Shown here one piece after another: positions 17,734 to 27,139 of a stretch of 64,000 nucleotides of DNA. This DNA comes from an uncultured Eudoraea sp. (GTDB taxonomy: Bacteria; Bacteroidota; Bacteroidia; Flavobacteriales; Flavobacteriaceae), in contig NZ_CAMYKG010000002.1 in assembly GCF_947258925.1 (NCBI RefSeq), forward strand, positions 40,083 to 104,082, given 5' to 3'. The translations under genes were made by a program, and so were the position numbers. The notes beneath the pieces are model-generated. The model saw nothing but the letters and a program-made list of their open reading frames with translations, did no database searches and was not told the origin of the DNA. The stretch's first letter is position 1. The number at the start of each line of letters is the position of its first letter.

Positions 17734-18990
17734 TTACAAATTGAATGCGGATTTGACCTTATCCACCATATCCAATTTCTCCCAGGTGAATAACTCCACC
17801 TCTTTTTCAACCCTCCCATTATAAGGGGATTCAAATACTTTAGATACCTTTTTGGGCTCTTTGCCCATATGCCCATATGCAGCTGTTTCAAAATATATCG
17901 GATTTCTCAGTTTCAGGCGATCTTCTATAGCAAAAGGCCTCATATCAAAAAGATCAGCTACTTTTTCTGCTATTTCACCATCAGTCAAAGCAATTTTTGA
18001 AGTTCCATAGGTATCCACAAAAATAGAAGTGGGTTCAACAACGCCAATAGCATAACTTACCTGAACCAATATCTCTTCCGAAACTCCGGCTGCAACCAGG
18101 TTTTTTGCCGCATGCCTGGCAGCATATGCCGCGCTGCGGTCTACCTTACTGGGATCTTTACCGCTGAATGCGCCACCTCCATGCGCACCTTTGCCTCCAT
18201 AGGTATCAACAATAATCTTTCTTCCGGTTAATCCGGTATCTCCATGGGGACCTCCAATGACAAATTTACCCGTAGGGTTTATATGATAGATAATCTTATC
18301 ATTAAACAAGGCCCGGGTGTTCTTCGGTAACTTAGCTATCACCCTGGGCATTAAAATACCAATAAGATCTTCTTTGATTTTAGACAACATTTTGGCATCA
18401 TCTTTATCAAATTCATCATGCTGTGTTGATATTACAATAGTATCAATCCTATCAGGTACATTATCATCTGTGTACGATATTGTAACCTGTGATTTGGCAT
18501 CCGGCCTCAAATAGGGAATATCTTTATTTTCTCTTCTCATTAATGATAATTCCCGAAGTATTCGATGTGAAATATCCAGGGCCATAGGCATGAAATTTTC
18601 ACTTTCACTGGTTGCATAACCAAACATCATGCCCTGGTCGCCTGCTCCCTGATCTTCTTTCTTTCCCCGGTCTACTCCCTGGTTTATTTCCTTAGATTGC
18701 TCATGTATTAAAGAAATCACCCCACATGAATCACCACTAAACTGATACTCCCCTTTTGTATAACCAATCTTATTAATAACATCACGGGCTATTTGCTGAA
18801 GATCTACATAAGTATGACTTTTAACTTCTCCTGCCAAAATAACCTGACCGGTAGTTACCATGGTTTCACAGGCTACTTTACTTTCCGGGTCAAATGCTAA
18901 AAAATTATCCAGTAACGCATCGCTAATCTGATCGGCTATCTTGTCCGGATGTCCTTCACTGACAGATTCTGAGGTAAACAAATAGGCCAT
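17734..18990 (-). CDS. metK: S-adenosylmethionine synthetase
   Basis: The 418-residue enzyme makes SAM from methionine and ATP. Start 18990 gives the standard N-terminus MAYLFTSESVSEGHPDKIAD; the longer open frame to 19083 adds a non-homologous tail and runs into the structured leader. Motifs include GHPDKIADQISDALLD (ATP), GDQGMMFGYA, GGPHGDTGLTGRKI and GGGAFSGKDPSKVDRSAAY. It ends the methionine island and is preceded by a candidate SAM-binding RNA at about 19075-19190. Confidence 0.96.
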   Translation of the reverse strand: MAYLFTSESVSEGHPDKIADQISDALLDNFLAFDPESKVACETMVTTGQVILAGEVKSHTYVDLQQIARDVINKIGYTKGEYQFSGDSCGVISLIHEQSKEINQGVDRGKKEDQGAGDQGMMFGYATSESENFMPMALDISHRILRELSLMRRENKDIPYLRPDAKSQVTISYTDDNVPDRIDTIVISTQHDEFDKDDAKMLSKIKEDLIGILMPRVIAKLPKNTRALFNDKIIYHINPTGKFVIGGPHGDTGLTGRKIIVDTYGGKGAHGGGAFSGKDPSKVDRSAAYAARHAAKNLVAAGVSEEILVQVSYAIGVVEPTSIFVDTYGTSKIALTDGEIAEKVADLFDMRPFAIEDRLKLRNPIYFETAAYGHMGKEPKKVSKVFESPYNGRVEKEVELFTWEKLDMVDKVKSAFNL

Positions 18991-19074
18991 AAATAAATAT
19001 GTTTTAAAAAAATTAAATTGATTTGACGAATGCCGAAAAAGAAGTTTACAACTCAGATTAATCTGTAGAAACTG

Positions 19075-19190
19075 CTTTAGCATTTTTTCTTTTACTGAAC
19101 CTGAATGATCTTAAAAAAATGTTTTTATCCGATCAGAAGCTGGGTTCTGTATAAGAGGTTGCAATCAGTCAAATCCCTCCTCTTATTTAG
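19075..19190 (-). promoter_or_regulatory. Candidate SAM-II/SAM-V-like riboswitch in the metK leader
   Basis: On the minus strand a 7-bp stem TAAGAGG / CCTCTTA encloses a loop containing GATTTGACTGATTGCAA, which resembles the SAM-II loop pattern GAUUUAAC...AUUGCAA recalled from the metX aptamer. A second hairpin CAGAA-CCCAGC-TTCTG follows, then GGATAAAA, resembling the downstream GAUAAA of SAM-II. The loop bases ACTGA can pair with TCAGT further 3' (pseudoknot-like). This is a by-eye match; long loops would fit the 'SAM-II long loops'/SAM-V variants. The element sits about 100 nt before metK. Confidence 0.5.
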
Positions 19191-19196
19191 TGTTGA

Positions 19197-19204
19197 CAAA
19201 AATA
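19197..19204 (-). promoter_or_regulatory. Candidate -7 element of metK
   Basis: On the minus strand TATTTTTG matches TAnnTTTG. Initiation would fall just 5' of the structured metK leader. No good TTG is seen at -33. Confidence 0.4.
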
Positions 19205-19345
19205 CACAAATGACATTGAAATAAAAACTTTGATAAAATATAATTATCTCTGGTATTTCAACAACTATTTTTTCTCTTCCAGAAGATACTTTGTATATTG
19301 TGTTTCTCTTAAAATTAAGACACCAACCATAAATTCAAACACTAT

Positions 19346-19966
19346 ATGCATATTGCCGTTGCTGGAAATATAGGAGCCGGAAAAACTACCCTCACCCGCC
19401 TTTTAGCTAAACATTACAGGTGGGAGGCACATTTTGAGGACGTAGTAGACAATCCATATTTAGATGATTTCTACAACCAAATGGAGCGTTGGAGTTTTAA
19501 CCTGCAGATTTACTTTTTAAACAGCAGGTATCGACAAATTTTAAAGATCAGGGAATCCGGAATTAATATTATCCAGGACAGGACAATCTACGAAGATGCC
19601 CACATTTTTGCACCTAATTTACATGCAATGGGCTTGATGACAAACAGGGATTTTGGTAACTATTCCAGCCTTTTTGAGCTTATGGAAAGTCTTGTGGAGC
19701 CTCCTGATCTGCTGATTTATCTTAGGAGTTCAATTCCAAATCTGGTGAACCAAATTCATAAACGAGGACGGGATTACGAAAATTCTATTTCCATAGATTA
19801 TTTAAGTCGGTTGAATGAGCGTTATGAAGCCTGGGCTCACGGTTATGAGAAAGGTAACTTGTTGATAATTGATGTGGATGAATTAGATTTTGTAGATAAT
19901 CCTGAACATCTTGGCGAAGTAATTAATAAGATAGATGCGGAAATACACGGATTGTTTGAGAAATAA
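19346..19966 (+). CDS. Deoxynucleoside kinase family protein
   Basis: The 206-residue protein begins MHIAVAGNIGAGKTTLTRLL, a P-loop of the deoxynucleoside kinase family. It has the ERW/ED sugar-recognition residues (FEDVVDNPYL), the DRTIYED motif in place of the usual DRS/DRT region, and a lid with RGRDYENSI. It phosphorylates deoxynucleosides for salvage; base preference cannot be told. A second dNK domain is fused to FolK at 57995-59134. It is divergent from metK and ends at a bidirectional terminator. Confidence 0.92.
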   Translation: MHIAVAGNIGAGKTTLTRLLAKHYRWEAHFEDVVDNPYLDDFYNQMERWSFNLQIYFLNSRYRQILKIRESGINIIQDRTIYEDAHIFAPNLHAMGLMTNRDFGNYSSLFELMESLVEPPDLLIYLRSSIPNLVNQIHKRGRDYENSISIDYLSRLNERYEAWAHGYEKGNLLIIDVDELDFVDNPEHLGEVINKIDAEIHGLFEK

Positions 19967-19981
19967 TGATACTTATAACCC

Positions 19982-20020
19982 AAAAAAAGACCCCCATGTG
20001 CACATGGGGGTCTTTTTTTT
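19982..20020. terminator. Bidirectional intrinsic terminator
   Basis: A perfect inverted repeat GACCCCCATGTG / CACATGGGGGTC flanked by seven A on the left and eight T on the right lies between the convergent kinase and hppA genes, and would stop transcription from both sides. Confidence 0.95.
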
Positions 20021-20042
20021 GATATCCTACCAAGGTAGTTCC

Positions 20043-22433
20043 TTATTCCTCGCTAACTTCCTTTATCACCTTTTCTATTTGAATTTTGGCGTTATCATTA
20101 TCATTATTTAAGGCTTCTATCTGTGCCTTTACCTCATCTTCGCTGCCTTCAAAAACAAGCTCCTTGGTATTTTCAGTCCCATTTTCCGAAGTAGTTATTG
20201 TAACAACTGCCTTTACAAGGCCAGAATCACTATTCTTCATCTCTACGCGAACTTCTTTTTTAACTTCGAAGTTTGCATTCTCCTGGTTATAAGCAGTTAG
20301 ACTATCTGAGGAAATTGCAATACTTGGTGCAATAACCAAAGCTACAACAGACATGAGCTTTAAAAGAATATTCAATGAAGGTCCCGAGGTATCCTTAAAT
20401 GGATCTCCAACCGTATCACCAACAACAGCTGCCTTGTGTGCATCAGATCCTTTACCGCCATCGGCTTCAATCATTTTCTTGGCGTTATCCCATGCGCCTC
20501 CTGCATTAGATTGGAAAATAGCCATTAGAACCCCACAAGTAGTTACACCGGCCAAAAGACCTCCAAGCATTTCAGCACCGCCAATAAATCCAACTGCTAC
20601 TGGAACTGCTATTGCCAATAATCCCGGGAATACCATTTCCTTAATGGAAGCTTTGGTTGATATGTCAACACATTTATCATATTCAGCAACTCCGTCTGCA
20701 GCATCAAATATTTTTCTATCCTCAGCACTGGCCTTAGACATATCCGAATCATACTTGCGCATCACTTCTAATGCCGCATGCAATTGAGGAATATCCCTGA
20801 ACTGTCTGCGTACTTCTTCTATCATCGCCATAGCCGCGCGGCCCACTGCATTCATTGAAAGCGCAGAGAACACAAAAGGAAGCATCCCACCTACCAATAA
20901 TCCGGCCATGATATCCGGTCTGGAAACGTCTATCGCAGTAACATTGGCGACTTTCATAAAGGCTGAAAACAAGGCCAATGCCGTCAACGCAGCTGAAGCA
21001 ATAGCAAAGCCTTTTCCTATAGCTGCGGTAGTATTTCCTACTGCATCCAATTCATCTGTGCGCTCACGAACCTCTTTGGGCAATTCTGCCATTTCAGCAA
21101 TACCTCCGGCATTGTCAGAAATAGGTCCATATGCATCTACCGCCAATTGAATACCTGTGTTGGCTAACATACCAACTGCCGCAATGGCAATTCCGTATAA
21201 TCCTGCAAAATGATGAGAAACCAAGATTGCACCGGCAATTAATAGTATAGGCACTGCCGTAGACATCATTCCCACTCCTAAACCTGCAATGATATTAGTG
21301 GCAGCCCCTGTATTGGACTGTTTAACGATTGATTTTACCGGCTTTGTACCGGTACCCGTATAGTACTCTGTTATTTTTCCAACACCAAAACCTGCTATTA
21401 AACCGGAAAGTGTAGCAAAAAATACACCCATTGCTCCAAATGGCAGACCTTCAATACTTTCCGGCAGCATTCCAGTAATTATAAAATAGGAAGCAACAAT
21501 CATTAATGCACCTGAGCCGAATTCTCCTAAATTCAATGCTTTGTGAGGGCTTCCGCCTTCTTTTACTTTAACAAAGAATGTACCTATAATAGACATTACA
21601 ATCCCAACAGCGGCTAATACCAATGGTAAATACACTGCGCCTAATCCTCCAAATTCAGGAGTGAAAATAAAAGCTCCAAGAACCATTGTTCCAATAATGG
21701 AACCGACAAAGGATTCAAATAAATCCGCGCCCATACCTGCAACATCTCCTACATTGTCTCCAACATTATCCGCAATCGTAGCCGGATTTAAAGGGTGATC
21801 TTCCGGAATCCCAGCTTCAACCTTACCTACCAAATCTGCTCCAACATCAGCGGCTTTCGTATAAATACCGCCACCAACACGAGCAAATAACGCGATGGAT
21901 GACGCTCCTAATGAAAATCCGGAAAGTACGTTTAATACCATTGGAATATTTTCCGATCCCGGCCAAATCATCTGGTAAATCATAAATAACCCGCTCAATC
22001 CAAGAACGCCTAAACCAACTACCCCCAGTCCCATAACCGAACCACCTGCAAAGGCCACTTCGAGTGCTTTCCCTAAGGATTTTCTGGCGGCTTGTGTTGT
22101 TCGAACATTGGCTTTGGTAGCTACGCGCATTCCAATAAAACCAGCTAGTGCAGAGCAAATTGCACCCACTATAAAAGATAATGCGACCATTCCGTTGGAA
22201 CCTTCTTCAGAATTACCCTTAAAATATAAAAGGATAGCAACTGCTATCACAAAAATGGATAAGATTTTGTACTCTGCCTTTAAAAAAGACATTGCTCCAT
22301 CGGCAATGTTTTTAGCAATCCGTTTCATCTTCGGATCGCCATCGTCCTGTTTTGAAACCCATACATTCTTGACATAAACAAAAAGAAGTGCTAAAACACC
22401 AAAGGCTGGTAAAATTTGTACTATTAATTCCAT
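20043..22433 (-). CDS. hppA: Membrane-bound ion-translocating pyrophosphatase
   Basis: The 796-residue polytopic protein couples pyrophosphate hydrolysis to Na+ and/or H+ pumping. Signature segments are [50 protein letters not shown] and [28 protein letters not shown] has Ala where K+-independent enzymes have Lys, indicating the K+-dependent class. About 85-90 hydrophilic residues follow the last helix (after LVIAPSIAI), an extension beyond the usual core. A TACTTTTG -7-like box lies at 22466-22473 on the minus strand. Confidence 0.95.
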   Translation of the reverse strand: MELIVQILPAFGVLALLFVYVKNVWVSKQDDGDPKMKRIAKNIADGAMSFLKAEYKILSIFVIAVAILLYFKGNSEEGSNGMVALSFIVGAICSALAGFIGMRVATKANVRTTQAARKSLGKALEVAFAGGSVMGLGVVGLGVLGLSGLFMIYQMIWPGSENIPMVLNVLSGFSLGASSIALFARVGGGIYTKAADVGADLVGKVEAGIPEDHPLNPATIADNVGDNVGDVAGMGADLFESFVGSIIGTMVLGAFIFTPEFGGLGAVYLPLVLAAVGIVMSIIGTFFVKVKEGGSPHKALNLGEFGSGALMIVASYFIITGMLPESIEGLPFGAMGVFFATLSGLIAGFGVGKITEYYTGTGTKPVKSIVKQSNTGAATNIIAGLGVGMMSTAVPILLIAGAILVSHHFAGLYGIAIAAVGMLANTGIQLAVDAYGPISDNAGGIAEMAELPKEVRERTDELDAVGNTTAAIGKGFAIASAALTALALFSAFMKVANVTAIDVSRPDIMAGLLVGGMLPFVFSALSMNAVGRAAMAMIEEVRRQFRDIPQLHAALEVMRKYDSDMSKASAEDRKIFDAADGVAEYDKCVDISTKASIKEMVFPGLLAIAVPVAVGFIGGAEMLGGLLAGVTTCGVLMAIFQSNAGGAWDNAKKMIEADGGKGSDAHKAAVVGDTVGDPFKDTSGPSLNILLKLMSVVALVIAPSIAISSDSLTAYNQENANFEVKKEVRVEMKNSDSGLVKAVVTITTSENGTENTKELVFEGSEDEVKAQIEALNNDNDNAKIQIEKVIKEVSEE

Positions 22434-22520
22434 ACTAGTTAGTTATTTACAATTTAAAACGGGTGCAAAAGTAGTAAAACAGATTAGAATAAAAAAGCTT
22501 AAATACGTTCCCTCAAGGAT

Positions 22521-25013
22521 TTAAAAACTAAAACCAAAAGTTCCTTTAACACTAAAAGAGCGAGCACCCGGATTTTCCAGATAATTACCCCTGAAGTTAA
22601 AATCAATTCTAAAAATCTTGAAGATATTCCCAATACCAAAGGAGTATTCCCAATAAATCTTATCAGAAGGAGCCATTAACGGAATGTTTGTCGGGCTGCT
22701 GAGCAAAATATTATCGTCGGACAAAGTACCCCACGCCCCCCTTAAACCTACTATTTCTCTTAAATTCCAATTTCGTATTAGGGGAATCCTTGAAAAAATC
22801 CGCCCATTAAAATTGTGTTCCAGATGAACAGTAGCATAGGTATCTGTTACAAATTCATAAAAATTCAGATTCGGGAATGTATTATAAATGGTCCACAAGG
22901 TTTGGTTTCCCGGTATTACACTCAGCAGGCCAAGTGGAACAGCACCAAAGGTTTTACCTACTTCAACAGTACTAAGCAGCCTTCCAAAACCACCTATTTG
23001 CCAAGGTTGGGTGTATGAAAATTGAATTTTTTCAAACTCAAAATCACTTTGAAAAAAACCTTTTAGCCCCTTCGTGTAATTCAGTAAAAGAGTGCTGTAG
23101 TTATCATTTACATTTCTGCGTTCCACACCATTACCAATCGTTCGTTTACCGGGGGTATATAATAATATGGTGTTTAATTCAAACTGTTGAATCTCGGAAG
23201 ATATTCCTGTTGGAGATGAGGGATCAAGATAATCAAGGCTAAATGCATCGGGTAGCGCTGAACTCAGGGTACGATATGAACTTCCGAATCGAATTCTTAA
23301 ATTAGTAACCGGTTCAATATCTACGTTGAATGTGGTCAGGTTTATGTTGGTAAGTCTGTCATTAGCCCCCACCGTAAAAATTGCTGAAGAAGCTACACTC
23401 CTGCCAAGAACATCAGTGGTTTGTGTAAGGTTAATTCCCAATTGTTCTATATCTCTTCGGTTACCACCGGATAATATAAGCCTGGTTTTTTTATCTATCA
23501 GCCATTTACCGGAGAAGCCATGCTTGAATTTTTCATCTTTAAAGCCGTATGCGAGGTAGCCTTCAAGACGCCAGGGATCATTTTGCCCAAAATAGGTTCG
23601 GGCACCGCCTCTTAACCTAATTCCCTCTGCCTCGTTATATCCAAAACCACTGTAAATGCTACCCAGGTCTATATTCCATCTATCAATCTCAACGTAGCCA
23701 GAGCCTAGAATACTTACAATGTTATAAGCAGTATTAAAACGGGGGACTGTTTTTAAGGTATCCAAAAGCGCATATATGCCCTGCTCGTCTTTATTGAGAG
23801 ATTCCAACCTGTTATTTTCCCAGAATACGCTATCCCTTTCAAAGGTTATCGGATTAAAGGGGTCTGTTTTGTTTTTATAGAATTTTTTGGGTTTAACTAT
23901 ATCAAATTTATAATTCCCATAAACCGTAGTTCTTTTTCCATATACACCCTTCGATTCCTCTTTTTTAAAGAGGCTGAAATCGCTAAGCATATAGTCTCTT
24001 TTTAATAAAAATACGGAATCATTGACTACTTCAAATTCCTGTTCGATATAGATTTCCTTCACCCAGTTTATATTGGCACTTTTTGTAACCTCCAGGTTTA
24101 TTTTCTTTACGGCAAAAGTTGAATCATTTACCCAAAAATCACCTTTAAACGTGAGTTCATTTTTGCGCCTGGGGTAATAAATAATGTGGTAACACCATTT
24201 ATTCTCTATAAATGCACTATCAGAAAGCACATAATTATAAGCGTCAATACCCGCCTCAGAAACGGGACTGGGAAAACTCTTGTCAAAAAACTTTAAATAC
24301 TTATCGTATATATCATATTCTGAATAAAGATCCTTTACGAATCCTATTATTGCCTGATTATTGCTAAATCCGGAATTTTTATTTCCTAAGACATCTTCCT
24401 TGTTCTGAGAAAGAATGTTATCTCCATAGACTTTGCTTGAGGTTTCATTTAAAAAAATTGGCAGATATGTTTTCCCGGTAATTCTTGATGTATCAAGATC
24501 CTTAAATACAAATTCCATTCCTTTGAAAAGCTTGCTTTTCATCATGGCACTATCAATGGAATTAAGGTCAAATTCGATCTTTTCATATTTATCATACTGA
24601 TATTGATCAAACATCCGAAGTCCATTAATCTTCTTCTTTGCCCATATTTTCTTCAGGATATCTATCGCCGGATTGTTCTTCTTAGATTGTTTTCCAACAT
24701 ATACCACTACTTCATCCAGCCGTTCTCCCTGCAACAATATAACTTTGAGATTATAATTTACCCGTTTGGGAAGTTCTAATTCTACAGTTTGATAGCCAAT
24801 AAAAGATACGAGAAGTGAACTATAATTTTTTGCAGATTCCAAATAGAATAAGCCGTCCTCATTGGTTATAGCACCCTCAGTAGAGCCTTTATATACGACA
24901 TTCGCAAAGGCTACTGGTTGTCCATCCTCATCCACGACAATGCCACCTGCTTTGGTCTGAGACCAGATAAATAAGGGACATAGAACAATAATGAATAAAA
25001 GGAATCTTTTCAT
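22521..25013 (-). CDS. DUF5686 and carboxypeptidase-like regulatory domain outer-membrane protein
   Basis: Start 25013 is chosen because it gives a signal peptide (MKRFLLFIIVLCPLFIWSQ); the open frame extends 10 codons further. Residues about 20-105 form a CarboxypepD_reg-like beta domain (GGIVVDEDGQPVAFANVVYK). The remaining 720 residues match the DUF5686 pattern: mixed periplasmic part, then many alternating aromatic strands ending in Phe (FGFSF), as in an outer-membrane barrel. Function is unknown; such proteins are common and specific to Bacteroidota. Confidence 0.85.
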   Translation of the reverse strand: MKRFLLFIIVLCPLFIWSQTKAGGIVVDEDGQPVAFANVVYKGSTEGAITNEDGLFYLESAKNYSSLLVSFIGYQTVELELPKRVNYNLKVILLQGERLDEVVVYVGKQSKKNNPAIDILKKIWAKKKINGLRMFDQYQYDKYEKIEFDLNSIDSAMMKSKLFKGMEFVFKDLDTSRITGKTYLPIFLNETSSKVYGDNILSQNKEDVLGNKNSGFSNNQAIIGFVKDLYSEYDIYDKYLKFFDKSFPSPVSEAGIDAYNYVLSDSAFIENKWCYHIIYYPRRKNELTFKGDFWVNDSTFAVKKINLEVTKSANINWVKEIYIEQEFEVVNDSVFLLKRDYMLSDFSLFKKEESKGVYGKRTTVYGNYKFDIVKPKKFYKNKTDPFNPITFERDSVFWENNRLESLNKDEQGIYALLDTLKTVPRFNTAYNIVSILGSGYVEIDRWNIDLGSIYSGFGYNEAEGIRLRGGARTYFGQNDPWRLEGYLAYGFKDEKFKHGFSGKWLIDKKTRLILSGGNRRDIEQLGINLTQTTDVLGRSVASSAIFTVGANDRLTNINLTTFNVDIEPVTNLRIRFGSSYRTLSSALPDAFSLDYLDPSSPTGISSEIQQFELNTILLYTPGKRTIGNGVERRNVNDNYSTLLLNYTKGLKGFFQSDFEFEKIQFSYTQPWQIGGFGRLLSTVEVGKTFGAVPLGLLSVIPGNQTLWTIYNTFPNLNFYEFVTDTYATVHLEHNFNGRIFSRIPLIRNWNLREIVGLRGAWGTLSDDNILLSSPTNIPLMAPSDKIYWEYSFGIGNIFKIFRIDFNFRGNYLENPGARSFSVKGTFGFSF

Positions 25014-25111
25014 TAGTATGGTACATTGCAATTCTCGATCCAAAATAGTCGAAAACGCAAAATTAGCTTTAAAGGTTTAGGGTAGATTGACTTCGAATAG
25101 AATTCCTTTTA

Positions 25112-25146
25112 TAAAAAAGCTCCGTACGCACTTTGTCGACGAAGCT
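25112..25146 (-). terminator. Intrinsic terminator of pdhB
   Basis: On the minus strand AGCTTCGT and ACGGAGCT (one G-U pair) form an 8-bp stem followed by TTTTTTAT, 27 bp after the pdhB stop. Confidence 0.7.
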
Positions 25147-25172
25147 AAGATTCCTTTACAAAATAACTTTAT

Positions 25173-26150
25173 TTATTTATATAACACCTTTTTAACAGCC
25201 TTGATTACATCCTTATGGTTAGGCAGCCATTCTTCCAGTAATACAGGAGAATAAGGTGCAGGTGTATCTGCAGTATTTATTTTCACAACCGGGGCATCCA
25301 GATAATCAAATGCCTCTGATTGAACCAAATACGTTATCTCCGTTGCCACATTTCCAAATGGCCATGCCTCTTCAAGAACAACTAATCTGTTTGTTTTCTT
25401 TATAGATTTCAATATGGCTTCACGATCCATTGGTTTTACTGTGCGAAGATCAATAATTTCACAGCTGATGTCTTCTTTCTCTAATTCGTCGGCCGCTTTA
25501 TAAGCCTCTTTAATAATTTTTCCAAAAGAAACGATTGTAACATCTTTGCCCTCCCTTTTTATTTCAGCTACTCCAAGAGGTATAGTATACTCACCTTCAG
25601 GAACCTCACCTTTATCACCATACATTTGTTCAGACTCCATAAAGATAACAGGGTCATCATCGCGAATAGAAGCCTTCAACAGTCCTTTGGCGTCATTTGG
25701 ATTCGATGGCACAACAACTTTCAAGCCTGGACAGTTGGCAAACCAACTTTCAAATGCTTGTGAATGTGTTGCCGCTAATTGACCCGCTGAACCAGTTGGT
25801 CCACGAAAGACAATCGGACAATTAAATTGCCCTCCCGACATCTGCCTGATTTTTGCAGCATTATTTATAATCTGATCTATCCCCACGAGGGCAAAGTTAA
25901 AAGTCATGAATTCTATAATAGGCCTATTGCCGTTCATTGCAGATCCAACACCTATTCCGGCAAAACCCAATTCAGAAATTGGTGTATCCAAAACACGATC
26001 CGGACCAAATTCATCCAACATTCCCTTAGATGCCTTATAGGCTCCATTATATTCCGCAACCTCCTCACCCATCAAATAAATGGATTCATCTCTTCGCATT
26101 TCTTCTGTCATTGCCTCGGCAATTGCTTCCCTAAATTGTATGGTTTTCAT
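25173..26150 (-). CDS. pdhB: Pyruvate (2-oxo acid) dehydrogenase E1 component, beta subunit
   Basis: The 325-residue protein is a transketolase-like E1-beta subunit: MKTIQFREAIAEAMTEEM, RDESIYLMGEEVAEYNGAYK, RVLDTPISELGFAGIGVGSA, FRGPTGSAGQLAATHSQAFE. The wording is that of the flavobacterial pyruvate dehydrogenase E1-beta rather than the branched-chain enzyme. It pairs with an alpha subunit not present here. It is divergent from etfBA across a 28-bp palindrome (26251-26278) and followed by a terminator. Confidence 0.9.
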   Translation of the reverse strand: MKTIQFREAIAEAMTEEMRRDESIYLMGEEVAEYNGAYKASKGMLDEFGPDRVLDTPISELGFAGIGVGSAMNGNRPIIEFMTFNFALVGIDQIINNAAKIRQMSGGQFNCPIVFRGPTGSAGQLAATHSQAFESWFANCPGLKVVVPSNPNDAKGLLKASIRDDDPVIFMESEQMYGDKGEVPEGEYTIPLGVAEIKREGKDVTIVSFGKIIKEAYKAADELEKEDISCEIIDLRTVKPMDREAILKSIKKTNRLVVLEEAWPFGNVATEITYLVQSEAFDYLDAPVVKINTADTPAPYSPVLLEEWLPNHKDVIKAVKKVLYK

Positions 26151-26250
26151 CTGATTCTGATCCCTTGTTTAAATATTTCATTTTAAAATGCCAACAAAAA
26201 TAGGAAAATATCTACCAAATAGCCCTTCCATAGAATTAAAAAAAGATACA

Positions 26251-26278
26251 AAATTTACTATGCATGCATAGTAAATTT
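26251..26278. promoter_or_regulatory. Perfect 28-bp palindrome, candidate operator between pdhB and etfBA
   Basis: Two 14-nt arms, AAATTTACTATGCA and TGCATAGTAAATTT, are exact inverted copies with no spacer. The position is 100 bp before pdhB and 57 bp before the etfB start, just upstream of a -7-like TATCTTAG at 26292-26299, so a bound protein would cover the etfB -33 region. The TATGCATGCATA core is like operators of dimeric MarR/TetR-type repressors. The regulator is not in this window. There is no U-run, so it is unlikely to be a terminator. Confidence 0.7.
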
Positions 26279-26334
26279 GAAAATTAATGGTTATCTTAGC
26301 ACCCTCTTTTAGAATCCATAAACGTCAAATAAAT

Positions 26335-27081
26335 ATGAAGATATTAGTTTGTATCAGCAATGTACCGGATACTACTTCCAAAATCAACTTTACTGAGGAC
26401 AATACCAGTTTTGACACCCACGGTGTACAATTTGTGATTAATCCAAATGATGAATTCGGTTTAACCAGAGCCATGTGGTTCAAAGAAAAACAAGGTGCTA
26501 CTATCCATGTAGCCACGGTGGGTGGCCCTGAAGTTGAGCCCACAATTAGGAAAGCCCTGGCTATTGGTGCAGATGAGGCGATGAGGGTTAATGCAGAACC
26601 TACAGACGGTCTGTTTGTAGCGCATCAACTTGCTGAGGTTATTAAAAATGGTTCATATGATCTTATAATAGCCGGTAGAGAATCTATAGATTACAATGGC
26701 GGTATGGTTCCCGGTATGATAGCTGCTATGCTTAATTATAACTTTGTAAATACCTGTATAGACCTGGAAATTGATGGAAATACTGCTACTGCGGTTCGGG
26801 AAATTGATGGTGGTAAGGAAAAGATTTCAACATCGCTTCCCCTAATAATTGGAGGTCAAAAGGGTCTTGTTGAGGAAAGCGACTTACGTATACCAAATAT
26901 GCGAGGTATTATGATGGCAAGGCAAAAGAAACTAAGCGTTCTCGAACCGATTGAAGCTATTCATGGTACGGGTGATATTGAATTTGAAAAACCCGCGGTT
27001 AAAGGGGCTGTTAAATTGGTAAATGCAGATGATATTAACCAATTGATTGATCTCCTGCACAATGAAGCAAAGGTTATATAA
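26335..27081 (+). CDS. etfB: Electron transfer flavoprotein, beta subunit
   Basis: Start 26335 (MKILVCISNVPDTTSKINF) is preferred over the upstream ATG at 26287, which would include the promoter. The 248-residue product has the EtfB features: VINPNDEFGLTRAMWFKE, IGADEAMRVN, IIAGRESIDYNGGMVPGMIA and a C-terminal MRGIMMARQKKL recognition-loop region. It forms a heterodimer with EtfA (59 bp downstream) and shuttles electrons from acyl-CoA dehydrogenases to ETF-quinone oxidoreductase. Confidence 0.95.
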   Translation: MKILVCISNVPDTTSKINFTEDNTSFDTHGVQFVINPNDEFGLTRAMWFKEKQGATIHVATVGGPEVEPTIRKALAIGADEAMRVNAEPTDGLFVAHQLAEVIKNGSYDLIIAGRESIDYNGGMVPGMIAAMLNYNFVNTCIDLEIDGNTATAVREIDGGKEKISTSLPLIIGGQKGLVEESDLRIPNMRGIMMARQKKLSVLEPIEAIHGTGDIEFEKPAVKGAVKLVNADDINQLIDLLHNEAKVI

Positions 27082-27139
27082 CTACAAACTTAGATTTTAA
27101 AATTCATCTGGATTTATAAGTAATATTTAAAAGTAAATT

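Noticed and set aside
19084..19345. A third S-box (SAM-I) riboswitch at metK
   Set aside because: The S-box core words (GAAACC, AGCAACC, AAGGTGCTA) are absent; the structure fits a different SAM aptamer better.
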